A stretch of 5,409 nt of DNA from assembly GCA_025464695.1 (NCBI GenBank), contig JAODNQ010000069.1, positions 1-5,409 of the forward strand. The letters are read 5' to 3'. A model generated the notes under the pieces. That model did not search any database, was not told the origin of the DNA, and was given only the letters and a program-made list of their open reading frames with translations. This document shows, one piece after another, positions 1 to 5,409 of the stretch. Position 1 is the stretch's first letter; each line of letters begins with the position of its first letter. This stretch comes from Frankiales bacterium. Its GTDB lineage: Bacteria > Actinomycetota > Actinomycetes > Mycobacteriales > SCTD01. Made by a program: the position numbers and the translations under genes.

Positions 1-103
1 CCGCAAGGGCGACGGCGCCCGTCGCGACGACGGCCAGACCGGCGGTGCCGGCGACCAGCACGCGGCGCGAGGGGCGGGCGGAGCGGAACCGGTCTCGGAG
101 CAC
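1..103 (-). CDS. N-terminus of an exported or membrane-anchored protein (partial, cut by left edge)
   Basis: Reading leftward from a GTG at 103-101 gives 34 codons before the edge. The peptide opens with an arginine-rich stretch (residues 3-14, R/S/P-rich), followed by a hydrophobic run from about V15 to A34 made of V, L, A, G and T. This is the n-region and h-region layout of a signal peptide or an N-terminal membrane anchor. Residues 12-17 read SRRVLV, which resembles a twin-arginine (Tat) motif, but the part that would confirm cleavage lies outside the window. An in-frame TGA at 112-110 lies just upstream, so no longer start is possible. GAGG at 111-108 can serve as a ribosome binding site, with a short 4-nt spacing. 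The gene is divergent from the exporter at 259 and shares its 155-bp upstream region, including a Crp-type site. No family can be assigned from 34 residues. Confidence is moderate that the gene is real and low on its role. Confidence 0.6.
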   Translation of the reverse strand, partial: MLRDRFRSARPSRRVLVAGTAGLAVVATGAVALA

Positions 104-169
104 GAGGCCTCACAGGTCGTCGTCAGGGGGCGGTGGGTCGAGCGGTCCAACGAGCGCGCGACGGTTTCC

Positions 170-182
170 GCACGGTCCGTGC
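170..182. promoter_or_regulatory. 13-bp perfect inverted repeat, possible operator
   Basis: GCACGG-T-CCGTGC is a perfect 6+1+6 palindrome. It ends 2 bp before the Crp-type site at 185-200, inside the divergent intergenic region. The repeat is visible directly. A role as a second regulator's operator is inferred from its position between two divergent starts. The single-base centre makes it a poor RNA hairpin loop, so a DNA-binding site is more likely than a terminator. A chance palindrome in GC-rich DNA remains possible. Confidence 0.4.
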
Positions 183-184
183 AG

Positions 185-200
185 TGTGAACCAGGTCACA
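185..200. promoter_or_regulatory. Crp/GlxR-type cAMP-receptor-family binding site
   Basis: The sequence TGTGA-ACCAGG-TCACA matches all ten conserved bases of the classical TGTGA-N6-TCACA consensus. That consensus is known for Escherichia coli CRP and for the actinobacterial homologues GlxR (Corynebacterium) and Crp/Rv3676 (Mycobacterium). The site lies in the gap between two divergent genes, centred about 66 bp upstream of the exporter GTG at 259 and about 90 bp upstream of the GTG at 103. It could therefore act on either gene or both. Whether it activates or represses cannot be told without transcription start sites. The match is seen in the sequence; occupancy by a Crp-family protein is inferred. 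Confidence 0.65.
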
Positions 201-246
201 GGTCGGTGTCTGCCGAACGGTCCGGGAACCCAGGTGACGGCGTCCG

Positions 247-252
247 TAGCGT
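247..252 (+). promoter_or_regulatory. Possible -10 element for a leaderless exporter transcript
   Basis: TAGCGT fits the loose actinobacterial -10 pattern TANNNT and sits 6 bp before the GTG at 259. That is the spacing expected if transcription begins at the start codon itself (a leaderless mRNA). This would explain why the only Shine-Dalgarno-like bases (GAGGGG, 254-259) run into the start codon. No convincing -35 is seen about 17 bp upstream (the sequence there is near GGGAAC), so the call is tentative. Confidence 0.25.
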
Positions 253-258
253 CGAGGG

Positions 259-1488
259 GTGCTCCTCGCCCTGCGCTCCCGCGACTTCCGCCTGCTGTGG
301 CTGGGGCAGACCGTGAGCACCCTCGGCGACGGCCTGGTGCTGGTCGCCGTCGGCCTGTTCGTCACCCGGCTGACCGGCGACCCGTCCGACGTCGGCCTCG
401 TCCTCAGCGCCTACGCCGTCCCGCTGGTGCTGCTCGTGCTGGTCGGCGGGGTGGTGGCCGACCGGCTGCCCCGGCAGACCGTGATGATCGCCAGCGACGT
501 CGTCCGGGGGCTCCTGCACGGCACGCTCGCCCTGCTCATCGCCACCGGCGTCGTGCAGGTCTGGCACATGGTGGTGATCGGGGCGCTGTTCGGCACGGCC
601 GACGCCTTCTTCCGCCCCGCGTACACGGGGCTGGTGCCGCAGACCGTCGCGGAGGCCGACATCCAGGGCGCGCAGGCCCTGAGCGGCGTCAGCCGGGAGC
701 TGGCCGAGGTGCTGAGCCCGGCCCTGGCGACCGCCCTGGTCCTCACCGTGGGCGGAGCGGCGGCGTTCGCCCTGGACGCGGCGACCTTCGCCGTCTCGGC
801 CCTGCTGCTCCTGCGGGTCTCGGCCCGACGCCGCGGCGAGGCGCAGGTGCCGGCGTCCATGGTGGTCGAGCTGCGCGAGGGGTTCACCGCGCTGCGCGAG
901 CGGCCGTGGGTCTGGGTCGTGGTCGTCGTGTTCAGCGCCTCGCTGCTGCTCGCCCTGGCACCGTTCTTCGTCCTGGGCCCCGCGGTGTCGCGCGAGCTGT
1001 ACGGCACCGACGCCGTCTACGGCCTGGCGAACGCCGCCTGGGGTGTCGGCACCGTCACCGGCGCCCTCGCCGGGTCGCGCTGGCGCCCCCGCCACCCGAT
1101 GCGCGCAGCGGTGCTGTGCAGCGTCCCGTGGCCGGGCTGCATCGCGGTGTTCGCGGCCGGACCGCCGCTGCCCGTCCTGTTCGGCCTGATGGCGCTGGCG
1201 GGGCTCGGCATCGGGCTGTTCGCCGTCTGGTGGGAGACCGCCCTGGCGCAGCGGATCCCCCCGCACCTGCTGTCCCGCGTGTCCGCGTGGGACTGGATGG
1301 GCTCGCTGGCGCTGCTGCCGCTCGGCTACGTGCTGTCCGGTCCGGCCGCCGACCTGCTGGGCGGCCCGGAGGTGCTGCTCGCCGGAGGGCTGGTCGCGAT
1401 GCTGGTCATGGCGCTGGCGCTGCTGTCGCGCGGCGTCCGCGACCTCGCCCGGCTCGACGACGTCCGGCTCGACGACGTCCCGGCCTGA
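259..1488 (+). CDS. MFS exporter, DHA3/MFS_3 (EntS- and macrolide-efflux-like) type
   Basis: This 409-residue integral membrane protein is probably a proton-coupled exporter in the cytoplasmic membrane; its substrate cannot be predicted. It opens with RSRDFRLLWLGQTVSTLGDG (residues 7-25), the usual entry of MFS_3/DHA3 members. The MFS motif A between helices 2 and 3 is present as GGVVADRLPR (63-72). The segment FGTADAFFRPAYTGLVP (111-127) and the following helix with LAEVLSP (148-154) also match this group, as does the C-terminal half pattern ETALAQRIPPHLLSRVSAWD (326-345). Hydrophobic stretches across the protein fit about 12 helices, with a hydrophilic central loop around 186-215. Length is normal for the family. 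The start is bounded by an in-frame TAG at 247-249. GTG at 259 retains the conserved N-terminal region, whereas the next GTG (codon 19, position 313) would remove it. The ribosome site is poor, so a leaderless mRNA is possible. The gene converges on the protease gene, with a hairpin between them. A Crp-type site lies upstream. Confidence 0.9.
   Translation: MLLALRSRDFRLLWLGQTVSTLGDGLVLVAVGLFVTRLTGDPSDVGLVLSAYAVPLVLLVLVGGVVADRLPRQTVMIASDVVRGLLHGTLALLIATGVVQVWHMVVIGALFGTADAFFRPAYTGLVPQTVAEADIQGAQALSGVSRELAEVLSPALATALVLTVGGAAAFALDAATFAVSALLLLRVSARRRGEAQVPASMVVELREGFTALRERPWVWVVVVVFSASLLLALAPFFVLGPAVSRELYGTDAVYGLANAAWGVGTVTGALAGSRWRPRHPMRAAVLCSVPWPGCIAVFAAGPPLPVLFGLMALAGLGIGLFAVWWETALAQRIPPHLLSRVSAWDWMGSLALLPLGYVLSGPAADLLGGPEVLLAGGLVAMLVMALALLSRGVRDLARLDDVRLDDVPA
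1450..1479 (+). repeat. Perfect 15-bp tandem duplication inside the exporter C-terminus
   Basis: CGGCTCGACGACGTC occurs twice back to back (1450-1464 and 1465-1479), in frame, encoding RLDDV-RLDDV just before the final P-A-stop. It lies in the cytoplasmic tail after the last predicted membrane helix, so it should not disturb transport. It looks like a slippage duplication and could vary in copy number between strains. Confidence 0.85.
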
Positions 1489-1497
1489 GACGCACGA

Positions 1498-1532
1498 CGG
1501 CCCGGTCCCCCCTCGCGGGCAGGACCGGGCCG
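1498..1532. terminator. Bidirectional intrinsic terminator between convergent genes
   Basis: Arms CGGCCCGGTCC (1498-1508) and GGACCGGGCCG (1522-1532) are perfect 11-bp complements around a 13-nt loop. The hairpin starts 9 bp after the exporter stop and ends 14 bp before the protease stop at 1547-1549, so it can serve both transcripts. There is no clear T-tract on either side, which is common for actinobacterial terminators that rely on a strong GC stem. Position and perfect symmetry make the call firm; efficiency is unknown. Confidence 0.85.
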
Positions 1533-1546
1533 CAGAGCCTGCGGTG

Positions 1547-4500
1547 CTAGACGGTCAGCGCCCGGCGACGCCGCACCGCGACGGCCGCCGCCGCGGCGAG
1601 GCCGAGGCCGAGAGCCGTCAGCGGACCGTTGCTCCCGGTGGTCGGCAGGCTGCCGACACCGGCTGCGGTCCCGCCACTCGCCGTGGTGCCGCCGGTCGAC
1701 GTGCCGCCCGCGACCGCCTTCGGCGCGGTGCCGAAGGCCTGGAGCTCGGTGATGTTCACCCGGTACGCGTTGTCGCTGGCGAGGCAGTCGGCGTCGTTCA
1801 GCGGGTCGGCGTCCTTGTCGCCCTGGAAGGCGGTCTGACCGGTGCACTGGTTCGTGCGGACCACCAGCTTGAGGTGGTCGGCCTTCACCGCCTTCGGCAG
1901 CGTCACGGTGCGCAGGTTCGTCGTCGGCGCGGTCGCCCGGGGAGCGAGCACCGGGAAGTAGTCGCTCGGGCTCTTGTAGACCGTCGTGTAGGTCTTGCCG
2001 CCGTCGGTGCTGGCCTGCAGGTCGAAGGCCCGCAGACCGATCAGACGGCCCTGCACGTCCGCGGCGTCGTCGGCCTTCGCGGGCCGCCCGAGGGCGCTGA
2101 CCGCGATGGACCTCACGGTGCTCGCGCCGCTGCCCGCCAGGTCGACCACCACGGAGCGCCCCGCCACCTTGGTGGTCGCCTCGGCGCCGTCGAAGCCGAG
2201 GTTGGTGCCCTCGTCCTCGTCGATGACGTCCTTGGCGCGGACGGCGCCGGGAGCGCTGACCTTCGCGCCGCGGGTCGGCGACGCGAGGTTCTGCGCCAGC
2301 GTGAGCTTCTGCGTGACCTTCTGCCCGGCCTTGGCCGTGAGGCTGAAGCGCTGGATGCCGTAGCCCGCGGCGGCGACGACGAGCTTGTGCGTGCCGGCGA
2401 CGAGGGCCGTGGTCGGGCCGGCGTTCTTGCCGCCGAGCGTGGTGGCGATCGGCGTGGTGCGGGCCGAGTACGTCCCGACGAACACCTTGCCCTTGACCGG
2501 CTTGCCGGTGACGGCGTCCACCAGCGCGAAGGTGGTGGCCTGGTTCGCCGAGGCGACCGGGCTGGCGAAGCTCGGGGTCGGGTCGGTGTCCTCGGTGGTC
2601 TTGCTGGCGCTCTTGGCCCCGAGGCCGCGGGAGGCGAAGGCCGAGCCGAGGACGGCCTGGTCGCCGCTCTTGCGGAGGGTGTCCGCCGCCAGCATCGTGT
2701 TCTTGATGTCGACCATGGACGGGGTGCCGCTGGCCTGCAGGATCATCCCGTCGAACAGGTACGTCACCCAGCGCCGGTTGCCGGGGCAGCCGTCGAAGGT
2801 CGGGGCGACGGCGCCGGTCGTGGTGCGCCCGAGGGCGCAGGCAGCCTGGAGCGTGGCGTCGCTGGACGGGAACCTCGCGTCGTACTTCTTCATGAGCGCC
2901 TCGCGGACGGTCATCTGGATCGCGTTCCAGATCTCGCCGTCGGCGTGGACCTCGGGACCGGTGCTGTCGAAGCCGATCTCGCCGTAGGTCAGCGGGTTCT
3001 TGCTCGGCCGCAGGTTGTAGTCGCGGATGCCCTCGGTGCGGTTGCCCGTGGCGTAGGCGCCGAGGGCGTACGGGTCCTCGCCGCGCTTGCCGGCCAGGCC
3101 GAACGCCTGGAGGTACTCGACGGCGACGAGGTCGCTCCAGCTCTCGCCCATCGAGCCGCCCTGGTGACCGGACAGGCCGGTGTCGGGGCCGCCGACGAGG
3201 CGGTTGCTGATCGCGTGGGTGTACTCGTGCAGGAAGATCGTCGCGTCGAGGTCGCCGTCGGCGCAGGGCGCGTAGAAGCCGAGCAGCGACTGGAACAGGT
3301 ACTGGTTGGTGATGCCCGGGACGCCGTCCTGCAGGGTGATCTGGTTGGCGTTGTCACGCCCGGTGACCGGGAGCCCGCCGGCCGGCGTGGTGGCCGGCTC
3401 GGCCGCGGTGATGATGCTCTGCGTGATGGCCGCGTTCTGGGCGTTGCCCAGCTCGGGGTCGGCCTGCGCACCGGGCTTGCCGAAGTTGCTCGTCTGCATC
3501 GCACCCCGCTCCTCGGTGAGGCCGAGGCGGTAGGCGAAGTCGTGGATGCGGTTGTGGCCGGTGAACAGGTTCACGATCGACGCGTCGACGTCGCCGCGGC
3601 GGGTCGGGTCGACCAGCGAGGCGGGGTCGCAGTTGCTGGTGTGCCAGGAGTCGGTGAACGCCGGGGCGTAGTCGCGGGTCGGGCTCAGCGGCGACACCGT
3701 GGGCGGCCCGGGGGTCAGCGACGTGGACAGCTGCGCGTTCGTCGTCACGGCGTTGTTGCCGAGGGTCGTGAAGGTCGGCAGACCGGTGATGCCGTCGGCG
3801 TCGTACGGCAGCGGGCTGGTGTCGTTGTAGGTGAAGATGTCGCAGGCCTTGAGGTCCTTGCTCGAGGTCTGCGAGGGGCTGCCGCTGCAGACCGTCTTGC
3901 GGTCGTCCGGGGAGGCCTTGCCCGCGACCGGCAGGGTCGGGTTCGACGGGAAGTAGTCGAACAGGGCCGGGCCCTGGACGCCGGACTGGCCGGTGAGGTC
4001 GCCGGGCAGCGACGGCAGCGCGGACAGCGAGCCGGCCGCCTGGTCGGTCGTGGCGTAGGAGCCGACGAAGGTCAGCGGGCCGAGCTGGTTCGCGTCGAAC
4101 GGGCAGACCTGCGCGCTGAAGGTGTCGCTGGCCGTGCTGGGCGCCTCCAGCGTCAGCGTGGCGACCTCCGGGCTCGTGGCGTTGTCGCCGACGGTCGCCA
4201 CGGACCCGTTCTTGTTGATCTTGATGGTGATGTCGTTGGCGGGGACCGCCACCGCGGCCACGACGGCCAGGGTGCGGGTCCCGGCCGGGACCGTCAGGGG
4301 GACGGGGGCGCTGCAGGCGGTGGCCGTGTAGGTGCCGGTGATCGTGCCGCCGGAGGGGGCGGCCTGGGCGGTCATGCCGACCGAGCGCATGCCGGCCGTG
4401 CTCCGGGTGCCCGCGGCGAGCGTGTCGACGGCGTCGCGCCGCAGCAGGACGTCGCCCGTCACGGCGTCGACGAAGCTGGCCACCGCGGTGGCCCGGCCGC

Positions 4501-5320
4501 CGGCGACGTCCTGCACGGCGGTCTCCCACACCAGCCGGGCGCCCCGGTCGGTGGTGGGCAGGGCCCGCAGGCGGGCGCGCTGCACCTGGGCCAGGCCCTT
4601 GGCGAGGACCTGCGTGAAGCCCGCGGAGTCGACCTTGCTGGTGAGGCTGAGGTCGTCGAGCGAGAGCGTGGTGAGCCCGGCGTCCTTCGCGGCCGCCAGC
4701 ACGCCCTGCAGGGCGGACAGCCGCGGGGTGCGCGAGGACAGGGTGCCGAGCACGGACGCCGGGACGGCGGAGGACGTGACGCTGGCGACGCCGCCGTCGC
4801 GGACGCCGACCGTGACGAGGCCGTCCTCGGTCAGCGGGATCCCGCCGGTGCTCTGGCGGAACAGCACGGCGTGGGCCGGGCTCCCGGACAGCGGGGTGCT
4901 GCTCACCAGCGTGAGGCCGGCGACGTCGGCCGCGGACAGGCCCAGCAGGCCGGGGCGGGCCGCGAGGAAGGCACGGGCGGCCTGTGCGGGCGTGCCCGCG
5001 AGACCCTGCGCCAGCCAGCCGCCGGAGCGCACGAGGGTGCGGGGCGTGCCGTACTGGTTCCAGGAGACCTCGGTGCCGGACCCGAGGTCGGCCACCGCGC
5101 GGAGCGCGGCGGCCTGCGGGGCGAGGACCGGGCCGCGGGCGTCGCGGTCGCCCACGGCGACCTCTGCGCCCGGGAAGCCGCCGGCGTCGGGACCGACGGC
5201 CGGGCGGAGCAGGTGGGAGGACAGGGTCGGGGCCGCGGAGGCCGAGGGCAGCAGGCCCGCCGACAGGGCGCTGACGGACAGCAGCCCCGTCGTGAGCAGG
5301 AGCTGAGGACGACGACGCAA
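1547..5320 (-). CDS. Secreted, LPXTG-anchored M36 (fungalysin-like) zinc metalloprotease
   Basis: This 1257-residue extracellular endopeptidase is likely made as an inactive precursor and attached to the cell wall. Residues 1-30 form a Sec signal peptide (RRR, hydrophobic core, cleavage near ASA-A). About 80-187 resembles the fungalysin/thermolysin propeptide, and 196-297 is PepSY-like, ending VDAVTGDVLLRR. About 321-425 is an extra beta-rich module with C336 and C406. The catalytic region runs about 545-895. It contains HNRIHDFAYRLGLTE (589-603), zinc motif HEYTH (H698, E699, H702), GESWSD with probable third ligand E726, and EVHADGEIW (790-798), whose H792 may correspond to the thermolysin transition-state histidine. 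About 926-1010 resembles a carboxypeptidase-regulatory-like beta domain, and about 1012-1197 a discoidin/galactose-binding-like domain. A Gly/Thr linker leads to LPTTG (1225-1229), a hydrophobic segment and RRRR (1250-1253). The active site looks intact. The ten cysteines suggest disulfides. TTG is chosen because the signal peptide starts there and GGAAG lies 8 nt upstream. The frame stays open to the right edge, but no other start codon is seen. Confidence 0.93.
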   Translation of the reverse strand: MRRRPQLLLTTGLLSVSALSAGLLPSASAAPTLSSHLLRPAVGPDAGGFPGAEVAVGDRDARGPVLAPQAAALRAVADLGSGTEVSWNQYGTPRTLVRSGGWLAQGLAGTPAQAARAFLAARPGLLGLSAADVAGLTLVSSTPLSGSPAHAVLFRQSTGGIPLTEDGLVTVGVRDGGVASVTSSAVPASVLGTLSSRTPRLSALQGVLAAAKDAGLTTLSLDDLSLTSKVDSAGFTQVLAKGLAQVQRARLRALPTTDRGARLVWETAVQDVAGGRATAVASFVDAVTGDVLLRRDAVDTLAAGTRSTAGMRSVGMTAQAAPSGGTITGTYTATACSAPVPLTVPAGTRTLAVVAAVAVPANDITIKINKNGSVATVGDNATSPEVATLTLEAPSTASDTFSAQVCPFDANQLGPLTFVGSYATTDQAAGSLSALPSLPGDLTGQSGVQGPALFDYFPSNPTLPVAGKASPDDRKTVCSGSPSQTSSKDLKACDIFTYNDTSPLPYDADGITGLPTFTTLGNNAVTTNAQLSTSLTPGPPTVSPLSPTRDYAPAFTDSWHTSNCDPASLVDPTRRGDVDASIVNLFTGHNRIHDFAYRLGLTEERGAMQTSNFGKPGAQADPELGNAQNAAITQSIITAAEPATTPAGGLPVTGRDNANQITLQDGVPGITNQYLFQSLLGFYAPCADGDLDATIFLHEYTHAISNRLVGGPDTGLSGHQGGSMGESWSDLVAVEYLQAFGLAGKRGEDPYALGAYATGNRTEGIRDYNLRPSKNPLTYGEIGFDSTGPEVHADGEIWNAIQMTVREALMKKYDARFPSSDATLQAACALGRTTTGAVAPTFDGCPGNRRWVTYLFDGMILQASGTPSMVDIKNTMLAADTLRKSGDQAVLGSAFASRGLGAKSASKTTEDTDPTPSFASPVASANQATTFALVDAVTGKPVKGKVFVGTYSARTTPIATTLGGKNAGPTTALVAGTHKLVVAAAGYGIQRFSLTAKAGQKVTQKLTLAQNLASPTRGAKVSAPGAVRAKDVIDEDEGTNLGFDGAEATTKVAGRSVVVDLAGSGASTVRSIAVSALGRPAKADDAADVQGRLIGLRAFDLQASTDGGKTYTTVYKSPSDYFPVLAPRATAPTTNLRTVTLPKAVKADHLKLVVRTNQCTGQTAFQGDKDADPLNDADCLASDNAYRVNITELQAFGTAPKAVAGGTSTGGTTASGGTAAGVGSLPTTGSNGPLTALGLGLAAAAAVAVRRRRALTV
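1550..1648 (-). other. C-terminal cell-wall sorting signal of the M36 protease
   Basis: The last 33 residues form the three-part sortase substrate signal: LPTTG (codons at 1648-1634), a hydrophobic Ala/Leu/Gly segment of about 17 residues, and a basic tail starting RRRR. It follows a short Gly/Thr/Ala-rich linker. In Actinobacteria, class F sortases are known to use LPXTG while class E prefers LAXTG, so a class A- or F-like sortase would be expected to process it. No sortase gene lies in the window. Confidence 0.9.
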
Positions 5321-5328
5321 GGGACAGA

Positions 5329-5333
5329 CTTCC
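5329..5333 (-). promoter_or_regulatory. Ribosome binding site for the TTG start of the protease
   Basis: GGAAG on the minus strand lies 8 nt before the TTG at 5320-5318. It is a partial match to the anti-Shine-Dalgarno partner at a good spacing, and it supports TTG as the true start immediately before the signal peptide. Confidence 0.55.
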
Positions 5334-5334
5334 G

Positions 5335-5361
5335 GGAGCCGGGACCGTGGACAGGGGCTCC
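5335..5361 (-). repeat. Short inverted repeat in the protease 5' leader
   Basis: GGAGCC and GGCTCC (plus-strand 5335-5340 and 5356-5361) are perfect 6-bp complements with a 15-nt loop. One arm ends 1 nt from the GGAAG ribosome site. If folded in the mRNA it could influence ribosome access. The stem is short for GC-rich DNA and may be chance. The rest of 5341-5409 shows palindromes GACGTC (5375-5380) and CTTCGAAG (5381-5388) but no recognisable -10/-35 pair reading toward the protease. Confidence 0.25.
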
Positions 5362-5409
5362 TGCAAGCGGTCTTGACGTCCTTCGAAGCCGACCCTGCCT
5401 CCTCCTGCT

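Noticed and set aside
145..150. TTGGAC on the minus strand as a -35 for the left-edge gene
   Set aside because: No TA-containing -10 follows at 16-19 bp, so there is no supportable promoter pair.
143..223. CGGTCC repeated at 143, 173 and 218 (spacings 30 and 45 bp)
   Set aside because: The word is short and GC-rich, and flanking bases differ between copies; one copy is simply part of the 170-182 palindrome. Too weak to call an operator array.
45..1550. Long plus-strand open frame (501 codons) covering the exporter in another frame
   Set aside because: Its product is dominated by Arg, Pro, Gly and Ala with no domain pattern; it is a GC-driven shadow of the exporter, which has clear MFS motifs.
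4332..5306. Plus-strand open frame antisense to the protease N-terminal half
   Set aside because: It has no recognisable motif, is rich in Arg/Ser/Ala/Thr/Pro, and has no ribosome site or context; it is explained by GC bias opposite a real gene.
5231..5320. Twin-arginine signal for the protease (RRR at residues 2-4)
   Set aside because: The residues after the arginines (P-Q-L) do not fit the Tat consensus and the arginines are at the extreme N-terminus; an ordinary Sec signal peptide is the simpler reading.
3354..5366. 670-codon minus-strand open frame overlapping the protease
   Set aside because: Its composition is Arg/Pro/Gly-rich and low in complexity, and it is out of frame with the protease that carries the signal peptide, zinc motif and sorting signal. 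It is a shadow, not a frameshifted part of the gene.
5373..5378. TTGACG on the plus strand as a -35 reading out of the right edge
   Set aside because: No -10-like hexamer appears 16-19 bp downstream within the window.
5398..5406. Strong AGGAGGAGG Shine-Dalgarno-like sequence on the minus strand
   Set aside because: No ATG, GTG or TTG follows within a workable distance, and it lies about 78 nt before the protease start; no small leader ORF can be supported.

Overview
The window is very GC-rich throughout, with codons almost always ending in G or C. All three protein starts are non-ATG (GTG, GTG, TTG), and one protein ends in an LPXTG-type wall-sorting signal. Together these point to a high-GC Gram-positive actinobacterium. 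The genus cannot be fixed from the sequence; a Kineosporiales- or Geodermatophilales-like organism would fit but is a guess. No tRNA, rRNA, CRISPR array, transposase or attachment site was recognised.

Layout, left to right. (1) Positions 1-103, minus strand: the first 34 codons of an exported or membrane-anchored protein that runs off the left edge. (2) Positions 104-258: a 155-bp divergent intergenic region. It holds a perfect Crp/GlxR-type palindrome, TGTGA-N6-TCACA (185-200), next to a second perfect 6+1+6 inverted repeat (170-182). (3) Positions 259-1488, plus strand: a 409-residue major facilitator superfamily exporter of the DHA3/MFS_3 type, with a short in-frame tandem duplication near its C-terminus. 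(4) Positions 1489-1546: a convergent intergenic gap almost filled by an 11-bp perfect GC-rich hairpin, probably a two-way terminator. (5) Positions 1547-5320, minus strand: a 1257-residue secreted M36 (fungalysin-like) zinc metalloprotease. It has a signal peptide, a propeptide, an extra beta-rich module, a catalytic domain with HEYTH, two C-terminal accessory beta domains and an LPTTG sorting signal. (6) Positions 5321-5409: its upstream region, with a plausible Shine-Dalgarno and weak inverted repeats but no convincing promoter.

Nothing links the genes into one pathway. The exporter and the left-edge protein share a divergent promoter region and may both be under cAMP-receptor-type control. 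The protease converges on the exporter and is probably an independent unit, insulated by the shared terminator. The protease is the most distinctive gene: a large, multi-domain enzyme apparently anchored to the cell wall. I see no evidence of a wholly new system. The items most worth checking are the Crp-type site and the unusual modules of the protease.
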